The notes beneath the pieces were generated by a model, which searched no databases, had not been told where the DNA came from, and saw nothing but the letters and a program-made list of their open reading frames with translations. A DNA stretch of 64,000 nt from an uncultured Acetatifactor sp. Its GTDB lineage: Bacteria; Bacillota; Clostridia; Lachnospirales; Lachnospiraceae. A program made the translations under genes and the position numbers. Position 1 is the first letter of the stretch. Every line of letters starts with the position of its first letter. Positions 1-8,213 of this stretch are shown piece by piece. The stretch lies in contig CANRIP010000004.1 of the NCBI GenBank assembly GCA_947630715.1, positions 35,994 through 99,993 on the forward strand, written 5' to 3'.

Positions 1-1422
1 AAGGAATACGCCTATTCAGGCAACCAGGGATATAAACTTCAGGATGTGGCTGCGGGGATGGTTTCCATGGAGGAATTTCTCGCGCAGTTTACCGATGAGG
101 AGCTTTGCTGTCTGGTTAGGGGAGAAGGGATGTGCTCTCCCAAGGTGACGCCGGGCACCGCCAGCGCCTTCGGGGGATTGACGGAGACGTTGCGGGAGTA
201 CGGGCTTCCCGCGGCCTGCTGTGCGGACGGCCCCAGCGGCATTCGCATGGACTGCGGGACCGTGGCCTTCTCCATGCCGATCGGCACCTGTCTTGCCAGC
301 ACCTTCAATGAAGAACTGGTGGAGGAGCTTTACCGGTGGGAAGGGATGGAACTGCGCAAAAACAAGATCGACACTCTGCTGGGCCCGGGCATGAACCTTC
401 ACCGCTATCCTCTCAACGGCAGAAATTTTGAGTATTTTTCCGAAGATCCCCTGCTGACCGGCAAGCTGGCCGCCGCTGAGCTTCGGGGTATGCACCAATA
501 CGGCGTGACGGGAACCATCAAACATTTTGCCTGCAACAATCAGGAGATGCAGCGTTATACCGCGGAGGCGGTGGTCTCGGAGAGGGCGCTCCGGGAGATT
601 TACCTGAGAGGTTTTGAAATCGCGGTCAGGGAGGGGAAAGCCAGATCCGTCATGTCCACCTACGGCCCCTTGAACGGCGCCTGGACGGCGGGCTGTTACG
701 ATCTTTTGACTACCATTCTGCGGAAGGAGTGGGAGTATCAGGGGATTGTGATGACGGATTGGTGGGCCATGGTCAACGAGGAGGGCGGCGCCCCTTCCAT
801 CCAAAACACCGCCGCGATGATCCGCAGCCAGAACGATCTGTATATGGTGACCGCGGACGCCCTTTCCAACGCAAACGGGGACAATTCCCTGGAATGCCTG
901 AAGGCCGGACTGGTCACCAGGGGAGAATTCCAGAGAAGCGCCGCCAATATCTGTAACTTCCTGCTGTTGTCTCCGGCCTGGCTGAGAATGGAGGGAATGG
1001 AGACGGAGCTGGACAGACAGTTGGCCCGGTACAGCGAGGAAGAAGAGGAAGTGATCAACGGCCCTGTGATTCCGGTTCTGCTGGACGGCAGAACCCAAGT
1101 GGATCCCGGCTGTATCGACACCTCCATGGGGACGAACAATCTTCTGAAGGTCAGGACGAAGGAGAAGGGCCTGGCAAGGATTGCGTTTACCAGCCGGGTC
1201 TGCCCCGATATTGTGGGCGCCGCTCAGCTTCCCATGTCCGTTTTCTGCAACCGAAAGCTTGTGACCACCGTCTCCCTGATGGGGGCGGATACGGAATGGC
1301 AGACCAGAGTGATAGAGATTCCGGAGCCTGTTTCTGAGGAATTTGCCTTGAAACTGTTTTTCCGGCAAAGCGGGATTGAGATCCGGGATTTTACCCTTGT
1401 GATCGATCGGAACGAATCCTAA
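1..1422 (+). CDS. Glycoside hydrolase family 3 beta-glucosidase, permuted, 5'-truncated by the window edge
   Basis: The reading frame is open from base 1 (KEYAYSGNQGYKLQDVAAGMVSMEEFLAQ). GH3 TIM-barrel motifs are present (ADGPSGIRMD, GPGMNLHRYPLNGRNFEYFSEDP, KHFACNNQE, VMTDWW). An extra domain follows the barrel. Confidence 0.85.
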   Translation, partial: KEYAYSGNQGYKLQDVAAGMVSMEEFLAQFTDEELCCLVRGEGMCSPKVTPGTASAFGGLTETLREYGLPAACCADGPSGIRMDCGTVAFSMPIGTCLASTFNEELVEELYRWEGMELRKNKIDTLLGPGMNLHRYPLNGRNFEYFSEDPLLTGKLAAAELRGMHQYGVTGTIKHFACNNQEMQRYTAEAVVSERALREIYLRGFEIAVREGKARSVMSTYGPLNGAWTAGCYDLLTTILRKEWEYQGIVMTDWWAMVNEEGGAPSIQNTAAMIRSQNDLYMVTADALSNANGDNSLECLKAGLVTRGEFQRSAANICNFLLLSPAWLRMEGMETELDRQLARYSEEEEEVINGPVIPVLLDGRTQVDPGCIDTSMGTNNLLKVRTKEKGLARIAFTSRVCPDIVGAAQLPMSVFCNRKLVTTVSLMGADTEWQTRVIEIPEPVSEEFALKLFFRQSGIEIRDFTLVIDRNES

Positions 1423-1462
1423 TATATCGGCCCGGCACGGGCGGAAAGGAAGGAATATCGGC

Positions 1463-3880
1463 ATGGACAAGTGGGCCAGAGCAATGTACCAGCCGGTTCT
1501 TCCCATGGGAAAGGACGGCGGCAGGGTCACAGCCTGTAAGGAACACATTCGGCTTTCCAGGGAAACCGCGAAGGAAGGAATGGTTCTGTTAAAGAATCAG
1601 GACAATGTGCTGCCTCTCCCCAAAGGCAGCCGGGTTGCCCTGTTCGGCAAGGGCACGTTCGATTATGTGAAGGGCGGCGGCGGAAGCGGCGACGTGACCG
1701 TTTCGTATACCCGGAACCTTTATGACGGTTTTCGGGAGCTTTCGGAGGAAGTAAGCGTTTTTGAAGAACTGGCGGACTTCTACCGGGAAAACGTGGCAAA
1801 ACAGTACAAAGAAGGCCGCATGCCCGGCATGACGGAGGAACCGGCCGTGCCGGAGGAACTGCTGCGGAAGGCAAGAGCTTATACTGACACGGCTGTCATA
1901 AGCATATGCCGGTTCTCCGGGGAGGGATGGGACAGAACCTGCAAAAGAGACGGAGGCCGGGCGCCCGCAGGAGAGATGGATCAGCATGTGGTGGATCTGT
2001 CGTCCCGGATTTTCGAGGACGGGGATTTTTATTTAAGCCATGGGGAGACGGCCATGGTGGAGGCGGTAAAGGCTGCCTTCGATCGGGTTGTGGTGGTGAT
2101 GAACGTGGGGGGAATGGTAGCCACCGGCTGGTTGAAAGAGGAAGATCGGATCCAGGCCGTACTCATGGCGTGGCAGGGCGGAATGGAAGGAGGGCCGGCG
2201 GCCGCGGAGCTGATCATGGGGCACGGCTGCCCCTGTGGCAAGCTGGCGGATACCTTTGCCGACCGTCTGGAGGATTATCCCTCTACGGCAGGTTTCCATG
2301 AGTCGGAGAACTATGTGGATTACACCGAGGATATTTATGTGGGATACCGGTATTTTGAGACGGTTCCCCGGATGGCGGAAAAAGTCAATTATCCTTTTGG
2401 GTTTGGACTTTCTTATACCAGGTTTGAGCTGTCAAAGCCGTTTGCCGAGAGGGAAAACCAGGAGATCCGCATCAGCGTTTCGGTCTGTAACGCGGGGGAT
2501 TTTGCCGGCAGGGAGGTAGTACAGGTCTATTACAGCGCCCCTCAGGGGAAATTGGGAAAACCGGCGAGGGAGCTGGCGGCTTTTGAGAAGACAAGGCTGC
2601 TGCAGCCCGGAGAGACGCAGAAGCTGTTTCTGCGGATCCGGATCCAGGATCTGGCGTCTTATGACGATCTGGGGAAGGTGGCCCCCTCGGCGTATGTGCT
2701 GGAACAGGGGCAGTACCGTTTTTATGTAGGCACCTCCGTCAGAGACGCGGCGGAAATCTCCTATGTGCTTACGCTGGCGCAGGATCAGGTGGTGCGGCAG
2801 CTTACTCCCAGGCTTACGCCTTCTTGTCTGAAACAAAGAATGCTTGCAGACGGCAGCTTTGAGAAACTTCCCCTGGGGGAGCCTGTGGACACAGATGCCA
2901 ACGTGCTGGAAAGACAGACCAGGGAGGATTTTGACGTGCTGACCCCGTCGGTGAGGCAACGCCCCGGCTCTCAGTACTGGAAACCCGGGAAGGAAGTCAA
3001 AAAACTGACGGAAGTGTGGGAAGGAAAAATCTCCATGGAAGAATTTCTGGCCCAGCTTTCCGATGAGGATCTGGCGTCCCTTCTGGGCGGCCAGCCCAAT
3101 ACCGGCGTCGCCAACACGTTTGGCTACGGAAATCTGCCGGAATACGGGGTTCCCGCCATTATGACCGCAGACGGCCCGGCGGGTCTGCGGATCGATCCCA
3201 GATGCGGGGTCTGCACCACGGCATGGCCCTGCGCTACGCTGATCGCCTGTACCTGGGATCCGGAAATCGCCGAAGCGGTGGGTCGCGCCGGCGGCGCGGA
3301 GGTTAAGGAAAACAACATAGGCGTGTGGCTGACCCCGGCGGTGAACATCCACAGAAGCCCCCTGTGCGGCAGAAATTTTGAGTATTATTCCGAGGATCCC
3401 TATCTGAGCGGCAAAATGGCGGCGGCCGCGGTCAGGGGCATTCAGTCCAATCATGTGGCGGCCACGGTAAAGCACTTCGCCCTGAACGACAAGGAGACCA
3501 ACCGCAGAAACAGTGATTCCAGGGCATCGGAAAGAGCTATCCGGGAAATTTATCTGAAAGCCTTTGAAATCGTGGTGAAGGAAGCGCATCCCTGGAGCAT
3601 CATGTCTTCCTATAATATCATAAACGGCCGCAGGGCCTCGGAAAACCGTGAGCTTTTGGAGGATATTCTCCGGGGGGAATGGGGATTCGACGGCATGGTG
3701 ACCACGGATTGGTGGACATACGGCGAACATTATAAGGAGACAAAGGCGGGCAATGATGTGAAAATGGGCTGCGGTTTCCCGGACAGGCTGCTGGCCGCTG
3801 TGCAAAAGGGCGCGCTGAGCCGCAGGGAAATGGAAATCTGCGCGTCCAGGGTTCTGGGGCTGCTTTTGAAGATAGACTGA
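1463..3880 (+). CDS. Glycoside hydrolase family 3 beta-glucosidase, permuted (C-domain and FnIII precede the TIM barrel)
   Basis: KEGMVLLKNQDNVLPL near the N-terminus, FnIII-like VVQVYYSAPQGKLGKPARELAAFEKT, then a C-terminal barrel with ADGPAGLRIDP, NIHRSPLCGRNFEYYSEDP and VTTDWW. Confidence 0.92.
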   Translation: MDKWARAMYQPVLPMGKDGGRVTACKEHIRLSRETAKEGMVLLKNQDNVLPLPKGSRVALFGKGTFDYVKGGGGSGDVTVSYTRNLYDGFRELSEEVSVFEELADFYRENVAKQYKEGRMPGMTEEPAVPEELLRKARAYTDTAVISICRFSGEGWDRTCKRDGGRAPAGEMDQHVVDLSSRIFEDGDFYLSHGETAMVEAVKAAFDRVVVVMNVGGMVATGWLKEEDRIQAVLMAWQGGMEGGPAAAELIMGHGCPCGKLADTFADRLEDYPSTAGFHESENYVDYTEDIYVGYRYFETVPRMAEKVNYPFGFGLSYTRFELSKPFAERENQEIRISVSVCNAGDFAGREVVQVYYSAPQGKLGKPARELAAFEKTRLLQPGETQKLFLRIRIQDLASYDDLGKVAPSAYVLEQGQYRFYVGTSVRDAAEISYVLTLAQDQVVRQLTPRLTPSCLKQRMLADGSFEKLPLGEPVDTDANVLERQTREDFDVLTPSVRQRPGSQYWKPGKEVKKLTEVWEGKISMEEFLAQLSDEDLASLLGGQPNTGVANTFGYGNLPEYGVPAIMTADGPAGLRIDPRCGVCTTAWPCATLIACTWDPEIAEAVGRAGGAEVKENNIGVWLTPAVNIHRSPLCGRNFEYYSEDPYLSGKMAAAAVRGIQSNHVAATVKHFALNDKETNRRNSDSRASERAIREIYLKAFEIVVKEAHPWSIMSSYNIINGRRASENRELLEDILRGEWGFDGMVTTDWWTYGEHYKETKAGNDVKMGCGFPDRLLAAVQKGALSRREMEICASRVLGLLLKID

Positions 3881-3906
3881 CAAAGAAAGGAAGAAGGCTG
3901 GAACCT

Positions 3907-5100
3907 ATGAAAGTCGGATATTTGGCTGCGGCCCTGCTGGCGGTTTCGGGCTGGATGCTGTCGGGCTGTACGGAAAGCCCTCTGACCCCCGGGGTTACCC
4001 CTGTGCCGGCCGTCACGGGTCCAGCGCCGGGAGGCGAAGAAAGGGTTTCGCCGGTTCCTTCCGCCGATGGGGAAACAGGGCAGGAGGGAGAGGAAAAGGA
4101 CGCGGGAACCACGTCCCTGGAGCCGGAGCCTGAGAGGATATCCGTCACCGTTTCCGCCGCCGGGGACGTGACTCTTGGCTCTTACACCGGCCAGGGATAT
4201 TGGGGATCCTTTCCGGAGACATATGACAAGGAACAGGACGATGGGTATTTTTTCCGGAATGTTTATGATATTTTTCATGAGGACGATATGACCATTGTCA
4301 ATCTGGAGGGGCCGCTGACATTGTCCGAACTCAAGCGGGAGGATAAGAAATTTTGCATTTCCGGAGATCCCAGGTATGTGAAGGTGCTTACCGCCGGCAG
4401 CGTGGAGGCGGTGAGTATGGGGAATAACCACCGGATGGACTGTTACCAGCAGGGAGTGGACGATACGGTGGCCGCTCTCACGGAGGAAGGAATTGCCTAC
4501 GCCTATAACGAATACACCGGAACCTGTGAGACGGCAGACGGCATTCTGATCGGATTTGTGTCCGTGAATGAAATGCGGGGCGGCGCCGATGTGGAACAAT
4601 ATATCGGGCAGAGAATCCGGTCGTTGCAGGAGCAGGAATGCGATCTGATTCTGGTGTGCTGTCACTGGGGCGTGGAGCAGAACAACATTCCCGAGGATTA
4701 CCAGCGGACGCTGGGCCGCAAGTGCATCGATCTGGGGGCGGATCTGGTGATCGGCCACCATCCCCATGTGATTCAGGGGATTGAAAAATATCAGGGGAAA
4801 TACATTGTATACAGCCTGGGGAATTTTTGTTTTGGAGCCAACCGCAACCCCACGGATAAGGACTGCCTGATTATTCAGCAGACCTTTACCTTTGTGGACG
4901 GGGTTTTGCAGGAGGACGCGCCGTTTCGGGCGATACCATGCTCGGTCAGCTCCGTGGCGGACCGCAACAATTATCAGCCGACTCCCGCGCAGGGTGCGGA
5001 GGCGGAGCGGATTCTGGGAAGATTGAACCAGTTCAGCGGGGAATTCGGCCTTACATTCGACGAGGAGGGGTATGCGCAAACAGCGGAGCCTTTTCAGTAA
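3907..5100 (+). CDS. CapA family lipoprotein (poly-gamma-glutamate capsule synthesis-like metallophosphatase fold)
   Basis: Lipobox LSGC; AAGDVTLG, NLEGPLT, GNNHRMD, CCHWGVEQ and GHHPHVIQGIEKY motifs. Confidence 0.9.
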   Translation: MKVGYLAAALLAVSGWMLSGCTESPLTPGVTPVPAVTGPAPGGEERVSPVPSADGETGQEGEEKDAGTTSLEPEPERISVTVSAAGDVTLGSYTGQGYWGSFPETYDKEQDDGYFFRNVYDIFHEDDMTIVNLEGPLTLSELKREDKKFCISGDPRYVKVLTAGSVEAVSMGNNHRMDCYQQGVDDTVAALTEEGIAYAYNEYTGTCETADGILIGFVSVNEMRGGADVEQYIGQRIRSLQEQECDLILVCCHWGVEQNNIPEDYQRTLGRKCIDLGADLVIGHHPHVIQGIEKYQGKYIVYSLGNFCFGANRNPTDKDCLIIQQTFTFVDGVLQEDAPFRAIPCSVSSVADRNNYQPTPAQGAEAERILGRLNQFSGEFGLTFDEEGYAQTAEPFQ

Positions 5101-5180
5101 AAGGGCCTGGAAGGGCCGGCTTGACAGGGGTTGTACGGGGGGTATGGGTCTATCATATCAATCATAAGGAGGAAAAACAG

Positions 5181-6317
5181 ATGGAGAAAAGGAAACTGGA
5201 AAAGCTTGGGATTGAAACTTCCCTTCTGGGGTTCGGCTGTATGCGCCTGCCTGTGACGGAGCAGGGAAAGATCAACGAGCCGGAGGCGGAGCGGATGCTG
5301 GATCAGGCCATCGCACAGGGCGTGAATTACATCGATACCGCATATCCCTATCACGGCGGGGAAAGCGAGCCCTTTGTGGGGAGGGCGCTGAAAAAATATG
5401 ACAGAAGCTCCCTGTATCTGGCCACCAAGCTGCCTGTGTGGATGGTACATACCCTGGATGACGCAAAGCGTCTGTTTCAGGAACAGCTTGACAGGCTGCA
5501 GACGGATTACATCGATTTCTATCTGCTTCACGCCCTGGGGAGAGAGCGTTATGACGATATGCGTAAACTGGGCGTACCCGACTGGATGGCGCAGCTTAAG
5601 GAGGAAGGGAAGATCCGGTATATGGGCTTTTCCTTCCATGACAGCTACGATGCCTTTTCCTATATTTTGAATGACAGAGAATGGGATTTTTGCCAGATTC
5701 AGTTGAATTACATGGATGCCGGGGAGCAGGCGGGGTTACAAGGGTACCGTCTGGCACAGGAAAAGAAGGTTCCGCTTGTGGTGATGGAGCCGGTGAAGGG
5801 CGGCTCTCTTGCGGCGTACGCGGAGGATATCACCGGCGTTTTCCGCAGCCTGGATCCGGAGGCCAGCGTGGCTTCCTACGCCCTGCGCTGGGTGGGGAGC
5901 CTTCCGGGGGTGAAGGTGATTTTAAGCGGTATGACCACCATGGAGCAGGTGCAGGACAATCTGAAGACCTTCGGAAATTTCAAGCCTCTTTCCCAGAAGG
6001 AATCGGAGACGATCGACCAAATCGTGGCGCTGATCAAGAGCCGGGTGCAGAACGGCTGCACAGGCTGCAGATATTGTATGCCCTGTCCGGCGGGCGTGGA
6101 CATTCCGGGCAATTTCCGGGCATGGAACACCTATCACATGTATCAGAATTACAATATGGTCAAATGGAGCTGGGAAAAGGAATTAGGTGAGGAAAAACAG
6201 GCGAAAAACTGCGTCAAATGCGGGAAATGCGAGGCGGCTTGCCCCCAGAAGCTGTCCATCCGCCAGGATCTGGAAAGAGTGCAGGCGGATTTGGACAAAA
6301 GGGAATTTGTCCTGTAA
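5181..6317 (+). CDS. Aldo/keto reductase with C-terminal 4Fe-4S ferredoxin domain
   Basis: ATG at 5181 preceded by AAGGAGG; AKR motifs (GFGCMRLPVT, YIDTAYPYHGGESE); CTGCRYCMPCPAG and CVKCGKCEAACPQ clusters. Confidence 0.92.
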   Translation: MEKRKLEKLGIETSLLGFGCMRLPVTEQGKINEPEAERMLDQAIAQGVNYIDTAYPYHGGESEPFVGRALKKYDRSSLYLATKLPVWMVHTLDDAKRLFQEQLDRLQTDYIDFYLLHALGRERYDDMRKLGVPDWMAQLKEEGKIRYMGFSFHDSYDAFSYILNDREWDFCQIQLNYMDAGEQAGLQGYRLAQEKKVPLVVMEPVKGGSLAAYAEDITGVFRSLDPEASVASYALRWVGSLPGVKVILSGMTTMEQVQDNLKTFGNFKPLSQKESETIDQIVALIKSRVQNGCTGCRYCMPCPAGVDIPGNFRAWNTYHMYQNYNMVKWSWEKELGEEKQAKNCVKCGKCEAACPQKLSIRQDLERVQADLDKREFVL

Positions 6318-6344
6318 TTTCCGAAAAATTTTTCCCTCAGGGGT

Positions 6345-6370
6345 TAAGAATCGGATTTCCCATCCGATAT
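6345..6370 (+). promoter_or_regulatory. SigD/sigma-28-type flagellar promoter upstream of flagellin
   Basis: TAAG (6345-6348), 15-bp spacer, CCGATAT (6364-6370); matches the TAAA-N15-CCGATAT class. Confidence 0.75.
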
Positions 6371-6627
6371 ATAAAGTGTAAGAGAGGAAGAACCGGCTGT
6401 ATTTGCCGGCGGCGTTCTCCTTACAGGCCCCATTACCGCAAAGCGGTAATAATCGGATGTGAAAGCGCGACAGTCAGGGCCCGGCCGAAGGGCGGAAGCA
6501 TCCGGTTACTATATTTTAGGGAACGGCGTTTTTGCCATTAGGTGAATCGGATTTCCCTAAGAAAAAATTAAATATCAGCAATACTGACGCAAAAGGATTT
6601 GCGCAGTCAAAACAAGGAGGTAAACTT

Positions 6628-8100
6628 ATGGTAGTACAACACAATCTTACAGCTATGAACTCCAACAGAATGTTGGGACTGACAACCTCATCTCAGGCTA
6701 AGTCAACCGAGAAACTGTCCTCCGGTTATAAGATCAACCGGGCAGCGGACGATGCAGCCGGCCTCTCCATCAGTGAGAAGATGAGGAAGCAGATCAGAGG
6801 TCTGACTCAGGCTTCCGCAAATGCTCAGGATGGTATTTCTGCTGTACAGACCGCTGAAGGCGCTCTGAACGAAGTTCAGGATATGCTTCAGAGAATGAAC
6901 GAGCTGGCTGTTAAGGCAGCTAACGGCACTCAGTCTGAAAACGACAGAAGCTACATCCAGAACGAGATCGATCAGTTGGTAACTGAGATCGACCGTGTGT
7001 CCGAGACCACCAAGTTCAACGAGACTTATCTGCTGAAGGGTGACCGCGCCGCTGCAAAGCAGTATATTTATTCTTACAACAAGGTTACTTCTTCAAGCGC
7101 TGCAACGGTTTCCATGGGCACTACCAGTTCCGTAAACAAGATCTGGGATACCACCACGGAAATGTCGGTTTCCTTCACCTTCGTTGCCAGCGCGGCATCT
7201 GTGGATCAGAACGCGGTTGCACAGGGTCTGGTAAGCCAGGGCCTGAATGTTTCCCTTTACAGCAACTGGGACGGCAAGACGGCTGTTACCGGTTATTCCG
7301 TACAGTTGAACGGTTCTCTGGCTGACAACTACTCTGTGGTACAGGGTACGGGTGGCAAGTTCGAGATCCTGAACGCCAACAACGAGAAGATCGCAACCTT
7401 CACGATTACCGGCGGTACCGTTACAGCGGCTACGGCGGACGTTTCCTCCAATAAGATCAGCGCCACCATCACAGCGGCTGACGCAAAGGCGGCTAAGGTC
7501 GAAGGAGAAGTGGAAGCTTACTATGACAAGGACGGCAACAAGATTTCTGCGAACGCACTGTCCAGATACTTTGCAACCAACAGCGCGGGCGGCACGGTGG
7601 CAAGAGTGGACGCTCCTACCGTATACGATGCACTGGGCAACATTGTGAAACTGTCCTCCGCAGCCGTATCCGGCCAGCAGATCCTTACCGGCGACCTGAA
7701 GCTGTCCCTGCATGTAGGCGCAGACGCTACCTCCAACAACCAGATTTCTCTGAATCTGGCAGCCATGAGCGCTAAGGGCCTTGGCGTGAACGGACTGAGA
7801 GTGGACGGAACCGATGACAGCAATGCACGTTCGGCAATCGAGACCATCGCTGAAGCAATTCAGAAGGTTTCCACACAGAGATCTGCTCTTGGTGCTATCC
7901 AGAACAGACTGGAGCACACCATCAGCAACCTGGATAACGTAGTTGAGAACACCACCTCCGCCGAGAGTGCGATCCGTGACACTGATATGGCTACCGAGAT
8001 GGTTCAGTACTCCAACAACAACATTCTGTCTCAGGCTGGCCAGGCAATGCTGGCTCAGGCTAACCAGGCTAACCAGGGCGTACTGTCCTTACTGGGCTAA
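6628..8100 (+). CDS. hag: Flagellin
   Basis: MVVQHNLTAMNSNRMLGLTTSSQAKSTEKLSSGYKINRAADDAAGLSISEKMRKQIRGL N-terminus and typical C-terminal D0/D1 (ESAIRDTDMATEMVQYSNNNILSQAGQAMLAQANQANQGVLSLLG); SD AAGGAGG. Confidence 0.97.
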   Translation: MVVQHNLTAMNSNRMLGLTTSSQAKSTEKLSSGYKINRAADDAAGLSISEKMRKQIRGLTQASANAQDGISAVQTAEGALNEVQDMLQRMNELAVKAANGTQSENDRSYIQNEIDQLVTEIDRVSETTKFNETYLLKGDRAAAKQYIYSYNKVTSSSAATVSMGTTSSVNKIWDTTTEMSVSFTFVASAASVDQNAVAQGLVSQGLNVSLYSNWDGKTAVTGYSVQLNGSLADNYSVVQGTGGKFEILNANNEKIATFTITGGTVTAATADVSSNKISATITAADAKAAKVEGEVEAYYDKDGNKISANALSRYFATNSAGGTVARVDAPTVYDALGNIVKLSSAAVSGQQILTGDLKLSLHVGADATSNNQISLNLAAMSAKGLGVNGLRVDGTDDSNARSAIETIAEAIQKVSTQRSALGAIQNRLEHTISNLDNVVENTTSAESAIRDTDMATEMVQYSNNNILSQAGQAMLAQANQANQGVLSLLG

Positions 8101-8150
8101 TAGCTGAACAAGTGACATTCTGACAGATTTGTGAAGAACGCCACTGAAAG

Positions 8151-8184
8151 CGGGGAATCGGCTCTGCCGGTTCCCCGTTCTTTT
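8151..8184 (+). terminator. Rho-independent terminator after flagellin
   Basis: 12-bp stem CGGGGAATCGGC / GCCGGTTCCCCG (one G-T), loop TCT, followed by TTCTTTT. Confidence 0.8.
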
Positions 8185-8213
8185 GGTATTTGGAAGAATT
8201 AAAGGAGAATTTT

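Noticed and set aside
16-1548. Long minus-strand ORF opposite the GH3 gene (510 aa), and similar long antisense ORFs at 2432-3883, 3730-5079, 16526-17944, 19166-20833, 41913-43724
   Set aside because: All mirror clearly coding plus-strand genes in a GC-rich region. The translations are low-complexity and His/Arg/Gly/Pro-rich with no recognisable family.
6377-6627. Possible c-di-GMP riboswitch in the flagellin leader
   Set aside because: I could not find the GEMM-I/II conserved core or tetraloop-receptor pattern by eye; the leader is better explained by simple hairpins and GGA motifs.
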